64,000 bases of DNA, from NCBI GenBank assembly GCA_020746835.1, contig JAGPNK010000006.1:1612001-1676000 (forward strand), read 5' to 3'. This document shows, piece by piece, positions 21,815-33,942 of the stretch. This DNA is from Stachybotrys elegans (Eukaryota; Ascomycota; Sordariomycetes; Hypocreales; Stachybotryaceae). The notes beneath the pieces are model-generated. The model searched no databases and was not told where the DNA came from. It saw only the letters and a list, made by a program, of their open reading frames with translations. The position numbers and the translations under genes were made by a program. How positions within the stretch are numbered: the stretch's first letter is position 1; each line of letters starts with the position of its first letter.

Positions 21815-23486
21815 TTTCTTTCACTCCCTCTTTCCCTCCTTCCCGCCCAGGCCTCCCTTAAGTGACTGCCCCACGATCCATTTACATAGGTAGGCACATA
21901 CCTACAGGTAAGTAGGTAGGTATAGCGGACGTTGTAATGGCTTCAACCGGAGCTAGTGGGATGGTTTATTAGGGGCTTTACCAAGGCACTGTCCCTTTTC
22001 CAGATACAGACTTCGGAGCAATGCCCACGTTTCGTGCTCGATACTGTAGATCACGCGAGGAAAGAAGCAAGGTTTGAAAAAGTGACGAGATATTGCGCAC
22101 CGATGACTACACATCCTGTCTTCGCCCTATATTGGTCGTTTGTTGGGGCATAAGCTCAACCAAGTTTTGATGCACTGCAGGCAAGTAAGTAGATACCTGA
22201 GGTAGCATGTCCGCAAACAGGCAAATGGTCGACTTCATCACTCATGCCACGCGGATTCCGCGCTTCGGCGCTCGCCACAGGTGCTCGCCCTGCATCCTCT
22301 TCATCACCCCCCTCGTTGTGGCGCCTGGCTTTCGTCCCCTACCTCCCACACTTCCCCGTGCAAGCCGTAGCAGTCCAACAACGTCGGACCCGTTCCCATT
22401 TGCCTGATAGGTGAGCCACTTGCCCTTTCCCCTGCAGCCAGTGGCGAGGTCTCCCGTACCGGGCTTGCGGGTGCATCCTCTTAGGTAAAAAGCGCCGTCG
22501 ATGGTGTGATGCTGGTTTGTTGCTGGCCTGCTGCTGGCCTGTCTCAAGGTCACACATACACGCAACGTGGGGCCATTTCACGGGCCTAGCAAGGCACACA
22601 GACACCATTGACATCCAACTATACGGGCGACCAAGGCGAGATGGTGTGAATTGCTACAGAGCTTGGTGGCCGAGTGTGCTGCAGGAGCCCAAGTAGAATT
22701 GGAAAAGCACCGAAGGGACGTGAGGAACTGAACTATGCTTGTCTTCCAAGGTTACCATGCTGCTTGGACAGCGCATGTCAATTCTGATATGCTTGTATGG
22801 TGGTAATGTTTCGCTACACTAATGCCATTTGGCCCCTCGGTCTTGTCTTTCTGTACCGATGCCAGCTTCATGTGCGCCGGCCACAAATACTGCTGTAAAC
22901 TCATGTCATGCAGGTCCACCAATTCATGGGTGAAACCTCTCCTGGCGCCGTCATTCTTGGTGTAACATGTCCTCCAGACTTGTTGCCAGAGGTACACGTC
23001 GCTTGCATTCTGCAAGCTTCGTGGTAAATTCCTTTCCTCGCAGACGAGTCCATGCCAATACAAAACTCCTGGTCTGTTCGACTCCGTGAACAGCCTGCCC
23101 AATCCCGTTTCCAGTGAGACAAAAGAAAAGTGTAAAATGGTTAGGTGAAAAGAAAGCCCAACAAAACAAAACAATAACCGCCATCCCAGATTGGGTAGCC
23201 GGCATGTTGCCAGCTACCATGCGCGTACATAGTGCCGTCCGTTGTTGTATATAAAAACAGAGTTGGAGAGTGATGAAAACAAATGTGAATTTTTTTGGGG
23301 TTGAAAAATGCAAAACTCCAGTGTCATGACCATCTTGTGACTTAACAGGAACAATTTTGAAGGGGATAAAAAAGGTAGAAGAGGCGTGGTTGAGTGGTGT
23401 GAAAGTTGTATCGACCGATATCGATGCAGAGCGTGGTGTGAGTCATGATGCAGTCTGTTTCGTGAGAGATTGGTGTATGGGTCACT

Positions 23487-23969
23487 CTAGTAGGAGCGTC
23501 GTCGCTGCATCCTGACTTGCTCAAAGGACACGGCATAGGCTTGGAGTTCTTGACGTGTCTTGTCGGAAAGCTGGCTTGCATCACCTGCTGAGGACGAGCT
23601 CTTGATGGAGCAGAGACTGCTGTGGGAGCTGGAGGGAGTGAGGCTGCGTTGGGGGGCGGCAGTGTATGAAGAGGTGATTGGTGAAGAGGCCTTGCTGCCG
23701 TAGCCGTATAGCTGTACGTTGGTGAAGTCGAAGGGAGCAGAGAGGTGGAACCCAGTGTCTCTGCGGCCCCAGGATGATGACGATGCAGTGGAAGGGAGGG
23801 AGGGCGATGCTGAGCGGGGGCTCGGCGAGCTGCGAGGCGAGCTCAGGGTGGATGCTGTTCTCTCGAAATCGGCAAGTCTGCAAGATTCAGAGCAGTAGGC
23901 ATCGGCGTCGGTGTGAACCTGCTTGTCGCAAGCGAGGCAGAAGTCGGGGGTCCAAGAGTCGAAGAGCAT
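23487..23969 (-). CDS. Ecl1-family zinc-binding protein (chronological lifespan factor)
   Basis: A single exon of 160 residues. Residues about 8-35 carry a short Cys cluster (CLACDK, then YCSESCRLADFE), the CxxC...CxxxC arrangement of the fungal Ecl1 family. The rest is Ser-rich and ends with a conserved-looking helix (LSDKTRQELQAYAVSFEQVR) before a basic terminus. In fission yeast, Ecl1-type proteins bind zinc and extend chronological lifespan under nutrient stress; a similar role here is inference from the family. The start at 23969 is the first ATG; the frame stays open further upstream but has no other ATG. Neighbouring DNA for about 6 kb on each side holds no recognisable gene. The pyrimidine-rich transcript-strand sequence at 24080-24310 may be a long leader. 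Confidence 0.85.
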   Translation of the reverse strand: MLFDSWTPDFCLACDKQVHTDADAYCSESCRLADFERTASTLSSPRSSPSPRSASPSLPSTASSSSWGRRDTGFHLSAPFDFTNVQLYGYGSKASSPITSSYTAAPQRSLTPSSSHSSLCSIKSSSSAGDASQLSDKTRQELQAYAVSFEQVRMQRRRSY

Positions 23970-26900
23970 GGTCGCAGCGTGAGGCTGATGCCACAAAAAG
24001 GAGGAATTAGGTGATGGCTTGGACGGTGGGAGCAGTGCCAAAGACGTAGGCTACTGCTGTCGTGAGGTTGTCGAGGTTGTCAAAGGTTGCTGTGCTGGTG
24101 GATGGTGGTCTGGTGCAGAGTCGAGAGTGTTTCCTTGCTGTATGCCAAGGCAAGCGGAGAAGGAGTAGGTAGAGTAAGTTGGACTGGTTGGATGCAAGTG
24201 TTCAGAAGAAGTCTCGAGGAACGAGGATGAGGGGGAAGATCAAGGTAGAAGTACAATTTGGACAAGGAGAAGCAGAAGAAGAAGAGAAGGGTGATGAAGT
24301 GATCAGGCAAGAGATCGAGCGAGGTGAAGCAGATGGTGTGCTGATGAGCATGAGCACGTTATGTACTCCTGGGCTGGTGGGCAAGACAAGACCCAGGCAA
24401 AAGGCGACAGGCAAGGCAAGCGCGGGCCATGCAGGCGGACTGAGGTGAGGTGGTCTAAGCCCAGAATGGCATGGAAAGTTTTGCATTTAGGAGATACGCG
24501 GGTGCGTGGATCGACAAGTACCTGCCGGCGATGATGCGGAGGCGGGATACCTGGCTAGTGGTGCTAGCGCTGTATCTCCCATCAGGTATGCACGCATATA
24601 CCTGTACAGTAGGCTGTGCGGAGCACCTTGGCCTTGAGTCCTCAGGTGGGTCACAGAGGTGGGCTGCGGTAGGCCCACCTCCTCACGGTCGCTAAAGTCT
24701 GGATGGATGACGGGGGATGCAGGACGGTCTCTGTGCCCCACCTGCCCTACAGTAGATAGCGCCGACTGGAGGAGGGTCAGGGGGTGGGGGGAAATGTGCT
24801 GCGTGCTGCGTGCTGTGCTGTGCTGCTCTGTGCCATCCAGTTTTATGTACCTATGCTGAGGTAGGTAGGTGGTGCCTTATGCTATGGGTGATCTACCAGA
24901 GGGTGCAATGTGGATGCTGCGCCATACGCCAAATGGCGCCCACGCATGCAGGACGCCCAGATGGGATGGAAAGACTGCTTCACCCCAGTCTCTGTATTGC
25001 TTTCTTGTCAGCCTCTCTCGTGTAATGTCTGTACTGCCATGTGGCGTGTCGATAGCCAAGGACCCAAAGTAACCGAGTCTTGATTGGTAGTGGCTAATGG
25101 TATGGTATTTGGTGAAAGCTTTTTCTATTGGGACCAACAAAAGCCTGAGAGTCAGGGGGAAGGAAAAAAATTTGGAAAAAAGGATGGGAAGAGTCACAAT
25201 CGCCTAAGGCAAGGTACCAAACAGACGAGTTGGTTTGTGTGGTGTGCATCACCCTGGAAGCAGACTAGCCGAGCGACTTGTGAGTTATCTAAGGCAGCTG
25301 AGCAGGCACCCCGGACTCGGCGCACGCTAAGGGCGAAAGGTTGAGAGGCTTAGGGGGAAGATCGCTCACGCCATGCTCGTACTAGCTGCGAAGCGGAAAC
25401 TTTTTGGCTTTTTACCCTTCCTATCCCTCTTGCTGGTCCCTTGATGCATGCATGGTTCGATCAGGACAGTCTCGTCCGACAAGGGCAGTCAGCAGGCCCA
25501 GACCAATAATGGCGTTTTTCTGGTGGCACAAATGCAAAAAAAAATTCTGCACTCGAGTTTGAGGCCCAGCTCAGTGTCTTCCTCTCTGCCTGTCTGGGAG
25601 TGAGAGGGGTGGGGCAGCGCCTACACGGTAGTAGGCAAGTCCTTGGTGAGACATGGAATTGCACCATCAGCCAGCAGCTTGAGCTGAGCAGGTTTCTACG
25701 GGCCAACCAACAAGCTGGAGCAAGACGGGACAAGACAGGTCAGTGTGAGCCATTCTGTGGCCTCATGCCGCTGCTCCCGCACGTAATGGTTCGTGCGTTC
25801 ACGCGGCAGCGCTAGATTAACGGCAACTGCACACAGCAGCATCTCTCTGGAACAAACTGGCATGGTGAGCAATTTTACCGTGATTAATTGGCCCAACCCT
25901 GTGCTGTGCCCGTGTACAGACTGAACACAGCGTTCTGCTGCCGATCGACAGCCATGGATGATGCAATTATTCAAAACATCACACTCTCCCAGGGCCAGAG
26001 TCTAGGCCGAGCCCGGGATGCGCGACATGCCCAGGGGATGCGAAACCCCAGGCTCAGCCTGGCCGCCGCCCTGAGTTCAGCCCGCCATCACAGTACACTC
26101 CGTACTTTGTAACAACAGATAGAAGCGATGGATGTTCATCCGTGGCCATCTGCAGTGCACAGTCCAACCAACATACATATGTATATACCACATATGCCGG
26201 TGGCCCATCTCAGGTAGAGGAACAGGCCGAGGCGGCTAGCCCGAGAGGCACATCGTAGCATTCGCGTAGCACGAGCCTTGCAGCACACCGTGCTTCATGT
26301 CGTTCCTCCAGTGCCGAGGGTAGACAGCCAGCGATCCCTCCAACCCTCGCGGCACAAATTATTACTTTCCAAGTAACACGAGTCCAGTTGAATACCGGAT
26401 GGATTCACGCACAAACGAGGTGGCAAAGGAAAAAAAATCCTGTTGCAGGGGTGTGCATCGTGAAAACGTGAAGTCGGAATCGAGGGCGCGACGAGGCTAG
26501 AACAGCAGCGTCATTTGAATAATTCAAAACGACCTACATATCTTATTAATAATGTGTATAAACTGGATGCACAAATGCCGTAGGATGGGTCGCATTGGGG
26601 GAGGAGTCTTGGAAGGTCCATGCTTGCCGCCAATGGACGCCTGCACACTGAGGTCTCTTGCCTGCCCTGACTACGGGCACATCCTCTCCCAGGCGGGAGC
26701 ACAGGCGGCTAGTCTCCCCTGAGACTAGCCGCTGTCCCCAGTCCTCTTCTCCCTCCCATCAAGGCATCAAGGGGTATCACTAGAATTACCTACCATCCCA
26801 CCACCACACCACCACACCATCACCAACCACTTTGGTGTGAGAGCCACTGTTCAGTTCCTCAATACTACCTCGCAGCATCCACAGCCGTTGCCACCATGCA

Positions 26901-28678
26901 ATGCAAGAAAGAACTTGCAGCAAAATATGCCGCGGGGCAAAATGGTCCTTGTTGGCCACCATGCCACAAGTCCTTGTTTCGTCAACCCGACAACCTGATC
27001 AACCTGATCAACGAGTGCTCCATCCTGTGTAGGCGATCGACGGTAGGCATGATACGATGGTGATGCTAGGGGATGCACGATGGGATAATGCTCAACCTCA
27101 AGCCAACAGTTCGTTGTCGATCGGGGATGCCGCCTCTTCTGGCTTGGTTCATCCCTTTCCCTTTCTCTTCCCTTTCCACTTTCTTGCGACAAGGCTTTGC
27201 AAATCGTTTTCACAGCCTAGTTGCAGGACTTCCTGACTGACATTGCGGGGAAACTCCACAGCTATTCAGATCGCCCGCGCCGTCAGCTCGTTTGTCAAAT
27301 CAGCTTGGCAAATTCCACGCGAACCTGGTCAGGAGGCTGGCCAGTCACACACAGTTATCTTTGCAGAAATTGCAGTCGTTCGAATGCGATCCACAGATGG
27401 ACCAGGAGAAAGAACATGCACAAAGATGGGAAGCAGGGAAAACCGAGAAAATCCTCCATTTAGGCTGCTCCGCAAGGTTGTCAGACCTACCAAAGTGGAA
27501 CAAGGCATTGAAGACCCATCTTATTGTGCTGCACTGCAACCACGGCTAGGCATACCAGACCACTCAGAGAGCTGCCCCTGCCCTCGAGGAACCCTGAGTG
27601 GAATGGGGGTGCAGTTCGGAGTTGGATGTATGATGTATGAGGCATCCAACAACCAACAACCAACAAGCCATCTCTCAGCGCGTGGGGCTTCTCGACGAGA
27701 CACCGATTTCGCCTTTGTCGCGCCCGAAGACGACAGATGGCATTTCTGATCGCCATCGACCGCCCACAAAGTCGTCTCCGGTCTTCGACCAATTACCAGA
27801 TAGGACAGCCGCGCAGACCGAGACCCCATGGCCGACGACGATATTTGAATCGTCTTACCCCAGGTCCACAGCTCCAGTGTTTGCCGGCCAAGACCCCTGC
27901 CGATATCGACTGCTGCCAGTCAGAGATAACGAACAGGGGGCCAAGGGGGAACTGCCTGGCTCATGTGGCCTGAGCCTAACCGCTCGTGGATCAAGCTGCT
28001 TTGAGCCATTCCCCTTTCACTTACACCTGCATGAGCATCTTCGTCGAACCACAAATCACGGACGCTCAGTGGTCGCCGTCCCACAACACCAATTTACTTA
28101 CCAGCTGACCATCGCCCCCATCGCTCTTACTTGGTCGCCCGCGACGGAGGCAGAGAGACAGTGGCGATAACGAACGAACTCCTGTTCCTTAGCTCGGCTG
28201 GCGAGCGGCCCATCACGAGCCTCGGGGGCGCGTGGTTGGTGGAGTCGGCTTGCATTCGACAATCTGCGACGAGTCTTCTGCTCCAGGGTCTCCAGCAAAG
28301 GGAAGTCAGCCGCCCACATAGATAGAGAACGCCGGCCGGCACTCACAATATGTGGAGAGCGGTCCCCGAGAGGTAGGTCGAGGACGTCGGCAGTGATTGG
28401 CCACGACGAGATGAACCCTTTTGGCGCAATACTACGTCGGCGTATTTACCCAGTTACTGGAATAACTGACTCGTTTCACTATTGCATCATCTGCGGGCCT
28501 GTTGTATGCTACTGCCATTTGGATAGCGAATCGGGCAAGCACGCGCTGCCTTGCCGCGCAACCGTTGTGATACCGATACCACATTGGATCTCTACTGGTG
28601 ACGGCGTCCGGCTGCTGCGCCCTGGATTGCCACCCTCCCCTATAAGCCGTCTCATGCAACCCGCCTGAAAACCGAGGG

Positions 28679-28707
28679 GATGGATGGATGAATGGATGGA
28701 TGGATGG
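28679..28707. repeat. GATG tetranucleotide microsatellite
   Basis: Seven near-perfect GATG units with one substitution. Intergenic. Confidence 0.9.
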
Positions 28708-29253
28708 CCACGATATCAAGCCGCTAAATTGCTAGCAAGCTGAGGAACATGGATTCTGGTGCAGGGGACGTGCAGTGCGGGCGGCAGCGATGCGGCCGCT
28801 TGCCTGTGTTGATAAAGCCGACCAGCGTCATTCGCTGATAACAGCCAGTTTGCCAAGCCGTGGTATCCGTTTGGGCGTGGGGGAGGGTTATTGGTATCGG
28901 CTTCTCACGGCAAGGAGGAGAAAGGGGGGGGGGTCTCCTATCTAGCCACGGATGCTACTCATCTGCAACAGGAAGCCGGCAAGGAGGTCTGGAGACTTGC
29001 ATGTCTGGTTACTTGATCGTCGATCAATGTCATCGAGGGGTTGGCGAGACACTCATGTGCCTCGTGTCTAGGGGTCTTTGGGGGTTCGGCAATCGATCTG
29101 AGGGGCAAACGAGGCTTAGCTTGCGCCAGACTCGTGTTGATCACTCTGGAATATCTTTTCTCGATGCATTCCCCATGATGGTTTACTGACGCGTAAGGAG
29201 TGACGTTGCTCGTTGTGGATTTTCTCCCGTGCTATGAGCGAGGGTCTTTGCTA

Positions 29254-29347
29254 ATCTTGCCTCTAAGCATGACCTATACTCCGTACTGATAAGCGATATT
29301 AAATATCAAGATACTGGCTGCTGGTCGGGTCTCTTATCTTGCCTCTA
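29254..29347. repeat. 13-base direct repeat, two copies 81 bases apart
   Basis: ATCTTGCCTCTAA occurs at 29254-29266 and again at 29335-29347. The DNA between and after is AT-richer than its surroundings and has shorter related pieces (CTTGCCTTAATACTGG). It could be remnant duplication or decayed repeat DNA. The origin is not recognisable. Confidence 0.7.
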
Positions 29348-29894
29348 AATGATCCTTGCCTTAATACTGGTAAAGTGGGCAATGCTTAATATTGCCTTGA
29401 AGGAGTACTCGATTTCTTTCAACTCGACTCATCGACATGCCTTCCACGTAGATTCGTCGTGGGCCACCTCCCCCCTTGAGCTTTGAATGCATGACATGCA
29501 ACTGTTGCAGCCAGTTGATGTAGCACAGCTCTCGTTGTGTGTTGTGTGGGAGAGCACTGTGTATTGTGCAGAGTCATCAAACTTGCTTCTCTGTGGGGAC
29601 ATGAAGGGTACTGGATAGCTTGACCTAACAAAGTGTGCTGTAGGAAGCACTCAACTTGTGATTCATGACAAACACCGCCGCTCCTATAACCGAGTTTCTG
29701 CCCTGCCGAGACTTGCTTCTCTCTGCTTTCTTTTCTCCGTAATCATGCTGTTTGTGCCATCACCTGCCACCTGCTTCCGAGGCAGCATCAAAATGCTGCT
29801 GTAGAGATTGAAGCCGCCTGCCTGAAGCAATACATGCGCATCTCCGCCCTATAACAACACCTACACCCTCCTCCTACATCCTGACTTTTCAATC

Positions 29895-31190
29895 ATGCCT
29901 TCGGTATCGGTGCTCGAGCAGAGAGAGGAGGCCGACTACCCGAAAGGACTGCTACCGGAGCAATCCCCGAGACACTGGCTGGAGTCTGTGTAGGTGCACA
30001 TTTACTTCGCAACCCAACGCTCGTGCTTATCGAACACTTTCCTTCTGAGCTATGGGCAAGAAGACACTGCTGACCATCCCGCAGCCATGCTGCAAGCCAC
30101 AGGCTGCATGACGTGATGCGACTCGATGCCTGCCCTCGCTTTGCTCCTCACTTCTCGCCGGCCCAGGGCCCTCACACGATCATGGACATCGAGCACGATG
30201 AGTCGAGCCGAACAGTCCAAGGGGCCAACCGTTCTCCGCAAGGACTTCTCGAATGTCTTGAGTACTGGTCACGAAGAAATGGCTGCAAGAAGATTGATGC
30301 CCAGTCTATCTGCTTCAAAAGCATCCAATGGAGGACGCCTGCTTCCCTGGACTACGGATGGATGACGGACGCCACGATAGGCAGGGACTTGGAGATTGAC
30401 ACGCGCGATGGGGGCGAGATTTCTCTATACAAGACGAACATGTGAGCGAGCATGAAACCTTGCTTTCTGCACAAGCTGACTCTGCTCTAGTATGAGTGAA
30501 TCTGGGAGAATTGCAACGTGGCTGTGGTTCAAGATCACGAAGCCGGTATGCAGCATCCTTGGAGAAGCGCCGCGCGGCGCCGATGCACTGCCCAAGTCGT
30601 GGGTCGTGTTTGCCATGCCGAATGTACGAGCAGACAAGATCGAGGAGGCATAGGAGCCAGCATCTCGTCTGCGATCCCAAGGCATGGAGCCCCTCGGGGC
30701 ACCTTACACACCCAACTCTCCACCCTCATTACTAGCCCTAGACGGCTACGAAAGACGCGAGCCGGACATGGCCGATCGGAAACTACCAAGGCTGAACCTG
30801 GAGTACTCAGTCAGAACAGGCGGCACCATCCCATGCTTCGCCTGCTCGGCCAAACCGCGGATCAGGGATATGATTGGTCTCGAAGATTTCCTGGGGGTGG
30901 GAGAGATGCCCGGGTCTACATCGGGGCGGCCTGACGGAAGCTGGTGGCTTCGGTTCCGAGACCTGGCGGCCCAGGACCGCCACCGTTGGATCAAGGTACA
31001 GACGGCCATGGCCTCGGACAACGGCTGCTTGGTGGAGATCAAGTCGAAGCCAGGGACGGGATGGTCCACGGTGCCGTCAGAGAGGGACTCTCTGGCCCAC
31101 GGGAAGAGACTGAGAGAGGCTTCGAGCCAAGGGCACAAGGCAAAAGCCAGGCGCGTGTCACGTCTTCGACACAAGATCGAATTTGACTAA
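29895..31190 (+). CDS. Unrecognised protein; splice/stop structure ambiguous
   Basis: I do not recognise this family. Exons 29895-29989, 30085-30441 and 30491 onward join in frame with good signals (GTAGGT...CGCAG, GTGAGC...CTCTAG). Read straight through, the third exon stops at TAG 30651-30653, giving 204 residues. The next long open frame (30654-31190) is in the same frame. If 30546-30653 is an intron (donor GTATGC, acceptor CATAG, 108 bp), the product is 347 residues ending with a basic tail. The span 30546-30653 is itself open apart from that final TAG, so both forms look coding. No signal peptide, membrane helix or known motif is visible. Trp-, Arg- and Asp-rich segments are globular in character. 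The second ORF could also be a separate gene with ATG at 30684. Confidence that this is a gene is moderate. Confidence 0.55.
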
Positions 31191-31742
31191 ATTCGCTTCG
31201 TTTCTTTATCTCTTGCTGTTGCCATGGCGGTTGAGGTCATGGACAGAAGGCCAGGCATGATATCCTTCTTAGCTGATAGACTGAGTTGTGCTAGGATTGG
31301 CCAAGAAATCGCAAGGCACAGACAAAGAAACCATATAAGAATAGAACCATAGGTAGGGAACAACGATCGAGTTCCAGTATGATATATGTGGTTGTGGTTG
31401 AGAAGGGCCAATGGCGTTTGTCCCCCAGGTGCCTATCGATAAGCCAGGCGACGTCCACGTTGGAGTGGGGTGGATGCTCGGTCCGGGTCAACGTTGCGCC
31501 ATGCAGGCTGGAATTGGCTGCTCCCCGCCAAAAATCCAACTGGCGGTACCACCAGTGCCTACTGACCTAGGGCAGCCCGCTGCAACTTTTCTGGTCGACC
31601 GACTTGTGCGAATCTGCAGACCGAGCTTCGGAGTTGCCAGCGACCAGTTTTGATCCCTTCCCGCTGCCAGACCCTCCCCCTCTCGAGCTCTACAAACTCA
31701 ATACCCTAACATCTGCCGTTATCCCTTTCGACGTTGCCCACT
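31191..31742. other. Intergenic, promoter of CCT3
   Basis: 552 bases with no gene. The final stretch is pyrimidine-rich, typical of fungal leaders. No clear heat-shock element was found by eye. Confidence 0.6.
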
Positions 31743-33768
31743 ATGCAGGCCCCGGTGGTGGTGATGAGTGAGCTCCTGTTGCCCCTCGTGTGGGAGCTTC
31801 CGCGCGAGGCTTGCCGTCCCACATGGAAACGCCCAAGCTGACCATCCAACGCGCAGACACCAATACCGGTGAGAGGCAGACCGGCAGGAGAGCCCAGATG
31901 TCCAACATTGCCGCTGCCAAGATGTACGCCCTTCCCTTCCGTGTCGCCCGCGTCACACCCATCCCCCCCCCCTCCCCGCCGCATAGTTCGCTAACAAGGG
32001 GCCGATATTCAGCGTCGCCGACATCATCCGATCATGCTTGGGCCCCAAGGCAATGCTGAAGATGCTTCTGGACCCCATGGGCGGCATCGTTCTCACCAAC
32101 GACGGCCACGCCATCCTCCGAGAGATCGAGGTGTCCCACCCCGCGGCCAAGAGCATGATCGAGCTCAGCCGTACCCAGGACGAGGAGGTTGGAGACGGCA
32201 CCACCACCGTCATTATTCTTGGTAATGCCTACTGCTGGGAACCCCCTTTGCCTTGCCCGTGGCTTGATTGACTGACGCCTGTACAGCTGGTGAAATCCTC
32301 GCCCATTCCCTCCCTCAGCTGGAACGCAATATCCACCCCGTCGTCATCATCTCTGCCTTCAAGCGTGCTCTCAAGGACGCTCTTGAAATTATCGACGAGG
32401 TCTCTGTTCCCATCGACGTCGAAGACGATAAGGCCATGAACCAGCTCATCTCCTCCTCGATCGGTACCAAGTTTGTCTCCCGGTGGATGGACCAGATGTG
32501 CGGCCTTGCCCTGAAAGCCGTGCGAACCGTCACCTGGGAGGCTGGCAACGGCAAGACCGAGGTCGACATTAAGCGATACGCGCGAGTTGAGAAGGTTCCC
32601 GGCGGCGAGATTGAGGACAGTCGGGTTCTGGACGGTGTCATGCTGAACAAGGACATTACACACCCCAAGATGCGTCGCAGGATAGAGAACCCTCGAATTG
32701 TTCTCCTCGACTGCACCCTCGAGTACAAGAAGGGCGAGTCGCAGACCAACATCGAAATCTCCAAGGAAGAGGACTGGAACCGAATCCTGCAGATCGAAGA
32801 GGAGCAGGTCAAGGCGATGTGCGACGCCATATTAGCCGTGAAGCCTGACTTGGTCATCACGGAGAAGGGCGTATCTGGTAATTATGCACCGTGAAAATCT
32901 GGGACGCGGACTGGAAGCTGACCTCTTCAAGATCTGGCACAGCACTACCTCGTCAAGGCCAACGTGACGGCTCTGCGACGAGTGCGCAAGACGGACAACA
33001 ACAGAATAGCCCGCGCTACCGGTGCCACCATTGTGAACCGGGTCGAGGATCTCCAAGAGTCAGACGTCGGCACCAAGTGCGGTCTGTTCGAGATTGAGAA
33101 GATTGGTGACGAGTACTTTACCTTCCTGACCCAGTGCCAGGACCCCAAGGCCTGCACAGTCCTCCTCCGCGGCCCCTCCAAGGACGTTCTCAACGAGATT
33201 GAGCGCAACTTGCAGGATGCCATGGGCGTGGCCCGCAACGTCATGTTCCACCCCCGCCTGTCCCCCGGAGGAGGTGCTACGGAGATGGCCGTGTCGGTGA
33301 GGCTGAGCCAACTAGCCAAGAGCATCGAGGGTGTGCAGCAGTGGCCGTACAAGGCCATTGCTGAAGCCCTGGAAGTCATTCCACGAACCCTGGTGCAGAA
33401 CGCCGGTAAGAGCCCCGTCAGGGTGTTGACGGAGCTCCGAGCCAAGCAGGCCGAGGGCAAGAGCTCGTGGGGCATCAACGGCGACACCGGTGCCGTGGTT
33501 GACATGACCGAGTACGGAGTATGGGAGCCTCAAGCCATCAAGCTCCAGAGCATCAAGACCGCTATTGAGGTGAGCCTTCAACCCAACCCAACCCAACCCC
33601 CCTTCCCTGGCTTAACTCGTGTCTCTACGAATCATTTCCCTTGTATTGTTCAGCCGACTGACGCGCGCGAAACAGGCTGCTTGCTTGCTGCTCAGAGTCG
33701 ACGACATCTGCAGCGCAAAGAAGGTCTCAGGAGGTGGTCCTCCTGGAGTAGGCGGAGGCGAGGATTAA
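31743..33768 (+). CDS. CCT3: T-complex protein 1 subunit gamma (chaperonin CCT3)
   Basis: Six exons (31743-31767, 31857-31923, 32013-32221, 32287-32877, 32932-33569, 33676-33768) give 540 residues, the standard length. CCT3 is one of eight subunits of the cytosolic TRiC/CCT ring that folds actin, tubulin and other proteins with ATP. Visible group II chaperonin motifs are IRSCLGPKAMLKML, the ATP-binding DGTTT (in VGDGTTTVIIL) and the C-terminal SPGGGATEM. The gamma-type N-terminus (QAPVVVMNTNTGER) is produced only by joining exons 1 and 2. The last exon supplies AACLLLRVDDICSAKK and a Gly-rich tail. All introns keep phase. The gene converges on the DUF1168 gene with 174 bases between stops. 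Confidence 0.96.
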
Positions 33769-33942
33769 AGCGATGCCCATACGACACGTGCAAAAAAATT
33801 AGACCTTGAGATCAAAGGTGGGAAAATTAACAATAGACTTGATTGTCGAGAGACATCAGCACAGACTCTATCTTGTATATGGGTATCATTCAGTGACATG
33901 TAGGATTTGATGGCTCGGCCGCTGGTGGTGAGTATGGGGCTC

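Larger units (their letters stand above)
17354..23486. other. 6.1-kb gene-poor region
   Basis: From the UAP1 promoter to the 3' end of the Ecl1-family gene I see no supportable gene on either strand. Open frames are short, lack codon bias and do not splice into longer proteins. There are many pyrimidine- and A-runs, a perfect TGACGTCA at 18264, a TTTCCCAG tandem at 21791 and TAGGTAGG-type tracts near 17632 and 21888-21923. No transposase, reverse transcriptase or terminal repeats were recognised. A non-coding RNA or distal regulatory DNA is possible but unproven. Confidence 0.5.
23970..29894. other. 5.9-kb gene-poor region upstream of the Ecl1-family gene
   Basis: The region lies between the 5' ends of the Ecl1-family gene (-) and the unrecognised gene (+). 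No open frame could be supported; the longest candidates (around 27243-28170) overlap each other in two frames and lack coding character. Features seen are TAGGTAGG-like tracts (24846-24872), a GATG microsatellite at 28679, a G run near 28925, and an AT-richer patch at 29270-29410 with a 13-base direct repeat. A long bidirectional promoter or an unannotated non-coding transcript would fit. Confidence 0.5.

Noticed and set aside
23070..23095. GTTCGACTCC, resembling a tRNA B box
   Set aside because: The flanking bases do not form a T-arm stem, and no acceptor or anticodon stem can be drawn.
27243..28170. Two overlapping frames of 168 and 177 codons
   Set aside because: Different frames overlap, there is no codon bias, no splice continuation and no motif.
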